Assembly (NCBI GenBank): GCA_000437675.1
Contig: FR901805.1
Location: 939-8,528 of the forward strand
Reading direction: 5' to 3'
Source of the DNA: Prevotella sp. CAG:891
GTDB lineage: Bacteria; Bacteroidota; Bacteroidia; Bacteroidales; Bacteroidaceae
Length of the DNA: 7,590 bases
In this document: positions 1-5,741 of the stretch, one piece after another
How the letters are laid out: each line of letters starts with the position of its first letter
Numbering within the stretch: the stretch's first letter is position 1
Position numbers and translations under genes: made by a program
Notes under the pieces: generated by a model
The model's input: the letters and a program-made list of their open reading frames with translations, nothing else
Databases searched by the model: none
Told to the model about the DNA's origin: nothing

Positions 1-294
1 TATGATAATATAAACCTTGCTTATGAAGGGATATTATTAACTTGGGCCATAATTGGAGTAATAATGTTTTCAGCAGGGACAATTACATTGTTTCTGAACT
101 ACTTCCCAGTAATCAGATATAATAATATATATAGCTTTTTGTCATTTTTTCTTGTACCCCTGTTGCTTATTTTATGGTGTGGTACAGAAACATTAAGTTT
201 CAGGATTGTTACAATACCATTTATAATATGTTTATCTGGTGCATATTTATTGTTTCGAAAGAAAATAAAGAATACAGCTAACAACGCAGGGTAA
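1..294 (+). CDS. Multi-span membrane protein, 3' end only
   Basis: The reading frame is open from the first base to a TAA at 292-294, so this is the last 97 codons of a gene that begins before the window. The internal ATG at 64 is probably not the true start, because the frame upstream of it encodes more hydrophobic residues (GILLTWAIIGVIMF). Three likely transmembrane segments are visible, at about residues 11-33, 44-60 and 69-86 of the visible part. They are followed by a short basic tail (RKKIKN) that probably stays in the cytoplasm. I do not recognise the family. Small membrane proteins of this kind can be immunity proteins for membrane-acting toxins, and the neighbours fit that, but this is inference. 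The gene is strongly AT-rich, more so than the rpoD side of the window. Confidence 0.6.
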   Translation, partial: YDNINLAYEGILLTWAIIGVIMFSAGTITLFLNYFPVIRYNNIYSFLSFFLVPLLLILWCGTETLSFRIVTIPFIICLSGAYLLFRKKIKNTANNAG

Positions 295-313
295 CGAAAA
301 AACCGTTCCCTGC
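286..313 (+). terminator. Stem-loop overlapping the stop codon of the first gene
   Basis: GCAGGG (286-291) plus AACG (293-296) pair with CGTT (304-307) plus CCCTGC (308-313). This gives ten base pairs with one bulged T at 292 and an A-rich seven-base loop. The stem contains the TAA stop codon of the upstream gene. No uninterrupted T-run follows directly, so it is not a textbook intrinsic terminator. It could be a 3'-end stabiliser or a boundary element. Confidence 0.45.
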
Positions 314-350
314 TAAATCATTATAGTTTCGTAATAAAAAAATAAAGGAT

Positions 351-770
351 ATGAGATTCACACTTGAACCATATATATCGGTAGGTGACATCAAATTTGG
401 TATGAGTCGCGAAGAAATAGAAGGACTCTTTGAAGAAAAACCGATATTTGAACATGTTGATTTTCTTAAAAGGCAACATTTAGGCTGGCACAGTTTTTCT
501 GTGATATTTAAGAAAAATCAAGTAGAGGAAGTGACCTTCACTCCTGATGGTAGCCACCAAGTTATTTGGGGCGATATTGATATTCTCAATGACACTCAAG
601 TCGTTAGGAAACTAAATAAATTTGAAAAGGCATCCAAAACGTTAGACAGTACATTATACTTTACGTTAGGAATAGCCCTAATAGGAAAAGGTAAAGATAG
701 GACACTTTCTGTCTTTTCAAAAAAAGCAGGAAAAGAATGGAAACAATCGGTTATTTCTTCAAAGAAATAA
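351..770 (+). CDS. Unrecognised 139-aa cytosolic protein, possible immunity protein
   Basis: The 139-residue protein has no signal peptide or membrane segment. Its start follows a purine-rich AAAGGA stretch just upstream. The N-terminal part carries the string VGDIKFGMSREEI at residues 11-23. The pattern I-x-FGM-[ST]-x-x-E-[IV] recurs at the start of several small bacterial proteins, some linked to toxin immunity, but I cannot assign a named family. The rest alternates short beta-like stretches (SFSVIFKKNQVEEVTFTP, then STLYFTLGIALIGKG) with charged helices and ends in a lysine-rich tail. That fits a small alpha/beta fold. The gene lies on the same strand as its neighbours, about 56 bases after the membrane protein gene and 117 bases before the DMP19-like gene. 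Function is unknown; a role as an orphan immunity protein is inferred from context only. Confidence 0.7.
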   Translation: MRFTLEPYISVGDIKFGMSREEIEGLFEEKPIFEHVDFLKRQHLGWHSFSVIFKKNQVEEVTFTPDGSHQVIWGDIDILNDTQVVRKLNKFEKASKTLDSTLYFTLGIALIGKGKDRTLSVFSKKAGKEWKQSVISSKK

Positions 771-777
771 TGAAACT

Positions 778-849
778 ATAACATGCAGCTAATCGCCGAG
801 TTAAACGGCAACAATAACATGAGGCTAATCGCCGAGTTAAACGGCGATT
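778..849 (+). repeat. Two-copy tandem repeat, 36-nt period
   Basis: Two copies start at 778 and 814, each beginning ATAACATG and running to ...GTTAAACGGC (778-809 and 814-845). They match at 30 of 32 positions and differ only at CA (786-787) versus AG (822-823). Each copy holds the small palindrome GCCGAGTTAAACGGC (GCCG/CGGC stem, AGTTAAA loop). They lie in the gap between two accessory genes. Confidence 0.85.
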
Positions 850-856
850 AGCTGCA
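784..856 (+). repeat. Alternative nested stem-loops built from the tandem repeat
   Basis: The right arm CGGCGATTAGCTGCA (842-856) is perfectly complementary over 15 bases to 784-798 in repeat copy one. Over 11 bases it is also complementary to 824-834 in copy two, which leaves a seven-base AGTTAAA loop. Two mutually exclusive hairpins can therefore form, a large one (784-856) and a compact one (824-852). No T-tract follows, so a plain terminator role is not supported. It may be a recombination or mobile-palindrome remnant, or an RNA structure upstream of the next gene. Confidence 0.75.
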
Positions 857-876
857 AAACATTATCTATAATAAAT

Positions 877-882
877 AGGAGG
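877..882 (+). promoter_or_regulatory. Strong Shine-Dalgarno AGGAGG
   Basis: A perfect AGGAGG lies 5 bases before the ATG at 888 and 8 bases before the in-frame ATG at 891. The second start has the more usual spacing. Such a complete motif is uncommon in Bacteroidetes genes and is not seen before the other genes of this window. Confidence 0.7.
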
Positions 883-887
883 CAAAA

Positions 888-1346
888 ATGATGAACGATT
901 TAGAAGAAATTTGGGAACAGAGTTTTTCTCAGCTCGGGTATAAGTTGGATTTAGTTAAGCCCAACTATAAAGAAATGGAACATGATGATAGGATGATAGC
1001 ATCTCTATATTGGTTGGAATTGGAGATGTATAATGGTGGTTTTGTTCAATTTTTCTGTAATTGGGGTTATGATGCTTATTTACTTGCAGTTGAAGGTTTA
1101 GAACAAATAGGAGCTATTAATACCAAGGAGCTTTTATTGAAAGCTTATTCTATCATTGAAAAGTTTGAAGATGATGAACGTCTTGAAGAATTATGGGACT
1201 TACCTGAATATCTTACCCAATCAGATGATGATGAGTTATCGAAAATAGATGAAGAGTATTGGCAAGATAAGGAACAAATTTCAAGGCTTATGCTTCTGAA
1301 GTTTCATCCTGATTCAATAAAGAAAATAGATAACAAGGAAAGTTAA
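888..1346 (+). CDS. DMP19 / DUF4375-like acidic protein, possible immunity protein
   Basis: This is a soluble 152-residue protein rich in Asp and Glu. The diagnostic stretch is LELEMYNGGFVQFFCNWG at about residues 43-60, followed by a helix AVEGLEQIGA. It matches the WLExEVNNGGFxQFFxN pattern typical of the DMP19/DUF4375 family. The name comes from a Neisseria protein reported as a DNA mimic; other family members appear in polymorphic-toxin neighbourhoods as likely immunity proteins. The C-terminal third is very acidic (DDERLEELWD, SDDDELSKIDEEYW). That would suit either DNA mimicry or binding of a basic toxin domain, and the sequence alone cannot separate these. Two adjacent ATG codons (888, 891) can serve as the start. 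The TAA stop falls inside a small hairpin. It lies between two other small accessory genes on the same strand. Confidence 0.8.
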   Translation: MMNDLEEIWEQSFSQLGYKLDLVKPNYKEMEHDDRMIASLYWLELEMYNGGFVQFFCNWGYDAYLLAVEGLEQIGAINTKELLLKAYSIIEKFEDDERLEELWDLPEYLTQSDDDELSKIDEEYWQDKEQISRLMLLKFHPDSIKKIDNKES

Positions 1347-1368
1347 CCCCTAAATGGTGTTCCTTTCC
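1337..1368 (+). terminator. Stem-loop overlapping the stop codon of the DMP19-like gene
   Basis: GGAAAG (1337-1342) pairs with CTTTCC (1363-1368), and inside it AAC (1345-1347) pairs with GTT (1359-1361) across a small internal loop. The stop codon TAA (1344-1346) lies within it. The stem is modest and no T-run follows, so terminator function is uncertain. Confidence 0.3.
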
Positions 1369-1412
1369 AAACCATTATTCGCAATAGTAAAACAATTAAT
1401 AAAATAAAGATT

Positions 1413-2546
1413 ATGGCAACAACAGAAAGAAGTGGCTTGACAGGATTGAAACACGCGTGCAAGGAATGCGGAACCCCCTTAGGCTTTGAGGGGCTGTGCT
1501 GGAAATGCAGAGCAAGACATCACAGAGAAGAAATAAACGGTTGGAGCGAACAAGAAATAGAACGAAAGAAGGAAGAGGTTATAGAAAAACTAAAAGGCTC
1601 AGAGGAAGATGAGTTTTATAAGACCGATGAATGTGATATTTTCAGAGACCTTATGACAAGAGGTGTTGACTGCAACGAAATATCAAGAGCAACTTGTGAA
1701 AAAGAAATATATTATCCAAGCGCCTTGTATTACAAGGCGGACGAAGAAGTTAGGGACAAGTTGATAGAAAAGCTCATGGCGACAAAATCTGCTGATACGG
1801 GCAGTCGACTTTTAGGCTGTTTGGCAATGATTGGAGATAAAAAGTCGCAAGACATCTTGTATGAATTGAAACAACATCCGAAACCTTGGAGAAAGGATTT
1901 ATACGTCGATTCCGACAGTTATGCCGAAGAAGCCGGATGGACTTTTGACTGTAAAAACGAGCACATCATATTAAATTACAACAAATGTTTTTCGTTTGAA
2001 CCCGGAGAGGCAAAGAATGAAAAAGGAACATTCATCGCCAAAAAAAGAGGCGAAAAATGCCCTCACTGCGGTTGTGAGCTTGTGGATATTTTAGTAATTG
2101 ATGGAAGAGATGAGAGATTGGCATTTTTGGGACTTGATGGAATCATCACCGCAAGCTGTTGTCCTAATTGCATCACGTTATCAGAAGGTGTGTCAAACAG
2201 GTTTACCCTTGATGGGAAAAATGAGATCATGGATTATGAAGGCATTGATGAAAATTATTTTGAACATAGCGACTGCATAGACCAAATGACAGAAAACAAA
2301 TATGTGGTTTCTGAAAAAGAAAGACCCTTGTTCTATGGAGCTTTCAATGACGATGTAAATACAATTGGAGGCTTTGCGAGCTGGGTGCAAGATTGGGAAT
2401 ACAGGGACTGTCCCGAATGTGGAAAGAAAATGAAATACCTTGCCCAAATTCATTGGGATACAATAATAGACTGTGCAGAAGGAACACTGTTCATAGAAAT
2501 ATGTCCGGAGTGTAAGATCATTACAATGTTTCATCAGCAGACTTGA
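1413..2546 (+). CDS. DUF1963-like protein with three zinc ribbons, possible immunity protein
   Basis: The 377-residue protein is cytosolic. A zinc ribbon opens it (C16, C19, C29, C32). An acidic helical linker and a HEAT-like helical stretch follow (about 105-155). Next comes a segment with SYAEEAGW (169-176). Two further cysteine quartets lie in the C-terminal half: C216/C219 with C250/C253, and C333/C336 with C364/C367. The last 60 residues (IGGFASWVQDWEYRDCPECG to CPECKIITMFHQQT) follow the ending of DUF1963/YwqG-type proteins: GG-x-x-x-W-x-Q, CPxCGxxM, then a final CxxC and a Q-x-T-like end. DUF1963 relatives often accompany polymorphic toxins as immunity genes, which fits the two genes upstream. 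The start follows an AT-rich leader without a strong ribosome site. The gene looks more GC-rich than the first gene of the window, so the cassettes may have separate origins. The immunity role is inferred. Confidence 0.75.
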   Translation: MATTERSGLTGLKHACKECGTPLGFEGLCWKCRARHHREEINGWSEQEIERKKEEVIEKLKGSEEDEFYKTDECDIFRDLMTRGVDCNEISRATCEKEIYYPSALYYKADEEVRDKLIEKLMATKSADTGSRLLGCLAMIGDKKSQDILYELKQHPKPWRKDLYVDSDSYAEEAGWTFDCKNEHIILNYNKCFSFEPGEAKNEKGTFIAKKRGEKCPHCGCELVDILVIDGRDERLAFLGLDGIITASCCPNCITLSEGVSNRFTLDGKNEIMDYEGIDENYFEHSDCIDQMTENKYVVSEKERPLFYGAFNDDVNTIGGFASWVQDWEYRDCPECGKKMKYLAQIHWDTIIDCAEGTLFIEICPECKIITMFHQQT

Positions 2547-2595
2547 AAACATTGACCATGAAATGTTGAACTAAGATACGGATTCATGCGAATAA

Positions 2596-2634
2596 TATGC
2601 AGATAAGCAACTTTAACAGGTTGCTATCTGCATA
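2596..2634. repeat. Stem-loop, 15 bp with one bulge
   Basis: TATGCAGATA (2596-2605) and GCAAC (2607-2611) pair with GTTGC (2620-2624) and TATCTGCATA (2625-2634). A single A (2606) is bulged and the loop has eight bases (TTTAACAG). It lies about 50 bases after the zinc-ribbon gene. There is no T-tract on either side, so it may be a processed 3' end or a boundary element of the accessory array. Confidence 0.6.
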
Positions 2635-2649
2635 CCATTAGATAAAACA

Positions 2650-2687
2650 TACACTTGAAATGGCTTGCAACGCTCATTTCAAGTGTA
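2650..2687 (-). terminator. Stem-loop, 13 bp, probable terminator of the DUF3078 gene
   Basis: TACACTTGAAATG (2650-2662) is a perfect inverted copy of CATTTCAAGTGTA (2675-2687), with a twelve-base loop that can form two more pairs. Read on the minus strand, the hairpin is followed by ATGTTTTATC, a short T-rich stretch. It therefore suits termination of the minus-strand gene ending at 2809 better than the plus-strand array. It could also act in both directions between the convergent genes. Confidence 0.5.
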
Positions 2688-2808
2688 AATGAAAAAATAA
2701 TTCCGTAGAATAAGTTAAACTTTCAACTCACAATAGTTTTTAAGAACTCAGCATACCTACACAATTTTTTACTCATGAATCCTAAGTATGCCATTTGTGA
2801 TCAATATT

Positions 2809-4158
2809 CTAGAAATTAACATTAAGTCCTAAGCTAAGAAGTTCATTAAATTGGAAATACGAATCTCCTTCTTTACGATTTACGCTATCATCGTAGCGAG
2901 GATAAAGGAATAATCGGGCCGATAAGTACTTGTTGATGGTAAGATTGAATGTATTTTCCCATTCAATCTGCGACTTCGAATAATCAGTAAAATAGTATAT
3001 TCTACCCGCCCAACTTACGTTTTTGACAATATTCCAATTATAGTTAATTGTTATGTTCGAACCATACTCCCATTTGGCATGGTGTCCTTTATTGATACCA
3101 AATGAGGTAACCAAACTCGGACGACCTACATATTTAAGTTTCAATGCCAACGGCGATAAGGTGGCATTTACGCGAAACTTATTATTCTTCGTATTGTACT
3201 GATAATCCATACCTATTGACAGCACTGATTCGAATGGCGACATAAAGTCGGAATAGATTTTAGGATCATTCGCTTTATATCCACGATAAAACTGTGTCCA
3301 ACTCTGCAACATCATCGTATAATACCAATGTTTTACGGCACGAATGCCTAATTTGTTCGTCATACGAATGAGGTCGGAATTTGTTTTATACTTATGCTCA
3401 TCATCGTTATGCGATGACTGAAACCCTAACTTCATTTCCAATTTGTTGTCGAACGTAACCTTGCGCTGGTTATTGTAATTAGCCTCAAGAACTGTTGATG
3501 CCAAAAGCGCATTATGACTTTCTCCACCCTTATACCAATTGTCGCTGACATAGTTTTGAGTAAATTGCAGAGAAAAATTAGCCTTAAAATTCCAGAAATT
3601 GGGCTTGCGAATAATTAAGTCTAAATCGTCGGGTTCTGGAATGATATGTGAGGGCTCATTTTCTGGACAAACTTCGATAATTTGTTCTGAAAATGATTTT
3701 TCTTGCTTGACACTACTTTTTATTTCTTTCTCTAAATCAAGCGTACCATGTTTTTCTTCTTCATGGTGTACATACCACGGAAACTGAGTATAAGCAATGG
3801 CTAAATAACGATTGACTTCGTTGCATATATCATATATATGATGCGAAGAATGAATGGACGAAGCAGTTTGCCTTGCATCGCCATCAAGACTACCAATTAC
3901 ATGGTGAAGGGTAGAACCATACAATGTCGGACTTCCTAAAAGTGCTGAATAATAAGGATTTGACAAAGTATCATTCCCCGTATAATGCCAAGTATGATAA
4001 TATACAGCCAATGAATCGAGAGCTTGCGAATAATGCCTTTTAAGGCTATGCTTTTCAGTGCGATTGCGCGTTATGTGCTGAGCATGTGCCTCGGTAAATA
4101 GACTGTGAATAAATAGAAAAAATAGGGCACCTATAAGATGCGAATATACTTTCGACAT
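2809..4158 (-). CDS. DUF3078 outer-membrane beta-barrel protein
   Basis: The 449-residue protein has an N-terminal signal peptide: a hydrophobic core (LIGALFFLFIHSLF) and a likely cut after AHA at residue 26. Residues 30-180 form a polar periplasmic-type region with an acidic linker. From about residue 188 the sequence becomes a run of alternating amphipathic strands that begins PNFWNFKANFSLQFTQNYVS and contains NWYKGGES (207-214). This is typical of the DUF3078 family of Bacteroidetes. The last residue is Phe (LGLNVNF), the usual signal for insertion by the BAM machinery. The protein is predicted to sit in the outer membrane; its cargo or role is unknown. It is divergent from rpoD with about 118 bases between the starts. 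Within those, CGAAGATA (4190-4197) reads on the minus strand as TATCTTCG, one mismatch from the Bacteroidetes -7 box. Confidence 0.88.
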   Translation of the reverse strand: MSKVYSHLIGALFFLFIHSLFTEAHAQHITRNRTEKHSLKRHYSQALDSLAVYYHTWHYTGNDTLSNPYYSALLGSPTLYGSTLHHVIGSLDGDARQTASSIHSSHHIYDICNEVNRYLAIAYTQFPWYVHHEEEKHGTLDLEKEIKSSVKQEKSFSEQIIEVCPENEPSHIIPEPDDLDLIIRKPNFWNFKANFSLQFTQNYVSDNWYKGGESHNALLASTVLEANYNNQRKVTFDNKLEMKLGFQSSHNDDEHKYKTNSDLIRMTNKLGIRAVKHWYYTMMLQSWTQFYRGYKANDPKIYSDFMSPFESVLSIGMDYQYNTKNNKFRVNATLSPLALKLKYVGRPSLVTSFGINKGHHAKWEYGSNITINYNWNIVKNVSWAGRIYYFTDYSKSQIEWENTFNLTINKYLSARLFLYPRYDDSVNRKEGDSYFQFNELLSLGLNVNF

Positions 4159-4218
4159 AAGAAAATCAATGAAAATTCTAATTATAGCGCGAAGATAAAT
4201 AATAATTCAACAAAAACC

Positions 4219-4249
4219 TTGGTTGTTCCAACACAAAAAATTATTTTTG
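4219..4249 (+). promoter_or_regulatory. Bacteroidetes-type promoter of rpoD
   Basis: The -7 box TATTTTTG (4242-4249) fits TAnnTTTG exactly. A -33 element TTGG (4219-4222) lies 19 bases upstream of it, within the usual 19-21 spacing. The box ends 24-27 bases before the start codons, leaving a short leader. It is the type of promoter the encoded sigma factor is expected to recognise, so autoregulation is plausible. Confidence 0.6.
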
Positions 4250-4276
4250 GGCCTAATTCCATAATACACTACCATG

Positions 4277-5134
4277 ATGAGACAGCTTAAAATCATTCCA
4301 AACATTACTAACCGAGAAGGAGAATCTATTGAACGCTACTTACAGGAAATTGGCCGCGAACAAATGATAAGCCTTGATGAAGAGGCAGAATTGGCTCACA
4401 GAATCAAGCAGGGCGATGAAGAAGCTCTGGAAAAACTCACGAAGGCTAATTTGCGTTTTGTGGTGTCAGTAGCAAAACAGTATCAAGGTCAAGGTTTAAG
4501 TTTGGTAGATTTAATCAATGAAGGAAATGTCGGACTAATTACAGCTGCTAAAAAGTTTGATGAAACACGCGGATTCAAGTTTATTTCTTACGCAGTATGG
4601 TGGATTAGGCAAAGTATTCTACAGGCTTTAGCTGAAAACAGCCGTATAGTTCGCTTGCCCCAAAATCAGGTGGGTAATGTAAGTAAAGTGAATCGGTTCT
4701 ATCATCAGTTCATTCAAAAGAACGAACGGTTGCCGTCGGTTGACGAAGTAGCAGAAGCTTTAGATATGGAGCCTGAAAAAGTGAATGCTGTTCTCATCAG
4801 TTCGGGAAAGCACGTATCGATGGATGCTCCTTTGGTTGAAGATGAAGACAGTTGTTTGCTCGATTTATTTAGCAACCGCGAAGATTCGGATACTGACGCT
4901 CAACTTGTTACAGAATCGCTCGCCACAGAAATAGATCGTGCTATCAGTCAACTGCCCGATCGTGAAGCCAAAATCATTAAAATGTTTTTTGGTATCCAAA
5001 GTCCAGAACTAAGTTTGGAAGAAATTGGCGAAAAAATGAAACTTAGCCGAGAGCGTGTACGACAGATTAAGGAAAAAGGATTGGCTATTCTGCGTAGCGC
5101 ACACTTAAGCAGTGTATTGAAAAGTTATCTCTAA
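4277..5134 (+). CDS. rpoD: Primary sigma factor RpoD (SigA), short Bacteroidetes type
   Basis: This is the housekeeping sigma-70 subunit of RNA polymerase, which directs core enzyme to TAnnTTTG promoters in Bacteroidetes. Two ATG codons lie in tandem (4274 and 4277). The second gives MRQLKI, the usual family N-terminus, and a 285-residue protein. Region 1.2 (SIERYLQEIGRE, about 17-28) follows directly, and region 1.1 and the long non-conserved insert are absent, as is normal in this phylum. Region 2 is well conserved: LTKANLRFVVSVAKQYQ (54-70), DLINEGNVGL (78-87), and the -10 reading and melting segment FKFISYAVWWIRQSI (100-114). Region 3 spans about 136-200. Region 4 has the helix-turn-helix LSLEEIGEKMKLSRERVRQI (245-264). 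No frameshift or missing motif is visible. Confidence 0.96.
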   Translation: MRQLKIIPNITNREGESIERYLQEIGREQMISLDEEAELAHRIKQGDEEALEKLTKANLRFVVSVAKQYQGQGLSLVDLINEGNVGLITAAKKFDETRGFKFISYAVWWIRQSILQALAENSRIVRLPQNQVGNVSKVNRFYHQFIQKNERLPSVDEVAEALDMEPEKVNAVLISSGKHVSMDAPLVEDEDSCLLDLFSNREDSDTDAQLVTESLATEIDRAISQLPDREAKIIKMFFGIQSPELSLEEIGEKMKLSRERVRQIKEKGLAILRSAHLSSVLKSYL

Positions 5135-5219
5135 GAGTACCTAAATGATATTCGCAAAAAGATTGCCATAATTTAGCATTTATAATTATGAGCATGCAAT
5201 GAATCTGACAAAAATAATG

Positions 5220-5227
5220 TACCTTTG
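5220..5227 (+). promoter_or_regulatory. -7 promoter box TACCTTTG
   Basis: TACCTTTG matches the Bacteroidetes TAnnTTTG consensus exactly. It lies 89 bases upstream of the ATG at 5317, which predicts a leader of roughly 80 bases. I see no clear TTTG-like -33 element 19-21 bases upstream. It is the only good promoter before the run of genes from 5317 to the window end, so it probably drives them all. Confidence 0.6.
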
Positions 5228-5316
5228 CTATCGCAAATGTAGGCTAAACATTTTCTTCGCGTATGAAGAGTGTATTAAAGGCTTATGATGTATTATGAAA
5301 CAATAAGAAACTACTA

Positions 5317-5718
5317 ATGAAGAATATCTTACGTATTGCCCTGGTTGCTTTTTTCGGCACACTTATAGCTGGTAATGCACAAGCAAAAAGTAAAGAAAAG
5401 CAAGTTTACGCGTTTGCTTTCGGTACATGTTTTAACGATTCTGTGGTATATTTATCAGCAATTTCACCGGTACCTGATGGTGTGATTGAATCAAAAACCA
5501 AGTTCTTAAATAATCGTTCTGCATACTCGAACCAATTCAAGTTTTTCTTGGATTCGAAGAATGGGCATCCACATACTTGTGCTGTATTTTTCTCAACTAA
5601 AAAGGAAAAATTACAAAAGAAATATGCAAAAATTCGCCAAAAATGCAATAAGAACAAAAAGAAACAATTAGCAGAGTTGCCTGCAACTGATTTCGTTTTT
5701 CTCCCCGCTAATAATTAA
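5317..5718 (+). CDS. Small secreted protein of unknown function
   Basis: The 133-residue precursor has a clear Sec signal peptide: basic MKNILR, hydrophobic ALVAFFGTLIAG, and a likely cut after AQA at residue 23. The mature part starts KSKEKQVYAFAFGTCFND and has three cysteines (38, 88, 110). It carries a lysine-rich stretch (KKEKLQKKYAKIRQKCNKNKKKQ, about 95-117) and a short hydrophobic end (TDFVFLPANN). No lipobox is present, so it is probably a soluble periplasmic or exported protein. I do not recognise a named family, although it resembles the small conserved hypotheticals of Prevotella and Bacteroides. It is first in the run behind the TACCTTTG promoter and ends 23 bases before the kinase-like gene. 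That suggests co-transcription with the kinase, peptidase and PqqD genes; a role as their substrate or partner is speculative. Confidence 0.8.
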   Translation: MKNILRIALVAFFGTLIAGNAQAKSKEKQVYAFAFGTCFNDSVVYLSAISPVPDGVIESKTKFLNNRSAYSNQFKFFLDSKNGHPHTCAVFFSTKKEKLQKKYAKIRQKCNKNKKKQLAELPATDFVFLPANN

Positions 5719-5741
5719 ATAACCTGACATATCATAACAAA

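Noticed and set aside
799..806. GTTAAAC (also at 836-842) fits the GTTRRRY box of integron attC sites
   Set aside because: No matching RYYYAAC box lies at a proper distance to the left, and the inner L boxes and the bulged hairpin of an attC are not seen. The match is short and expected by chance in AT-rich DNA.
778..849. Possible CRISPR array from the 36-nt period repeats
   Set aside because: There are only two copies, essentially no unique spacer between them (about four bases), and no cas genes.
2193..2552. Minus-strand open frame of 119 codons
   Set aside because: It lies wholly opposite the zinc-ribbon gene, whose cysteine motifs and family ending show that the plus strand is the coding one.
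4190..4197. Minus-strand TATCTTCG as promoter of the DUF3078 gene
   Set aside because: It has one mismatch to TAnnTTTG and no -33 element at 19-21 bases, so it is mentioned only under the gene.
5167..5190. Possible terminator after rpoD (CATAATT with AATTATG)
   Set aside because: The seven-base stem is almost all AT, the loop has ten bases and no T-run follows, so it is too weak to call.
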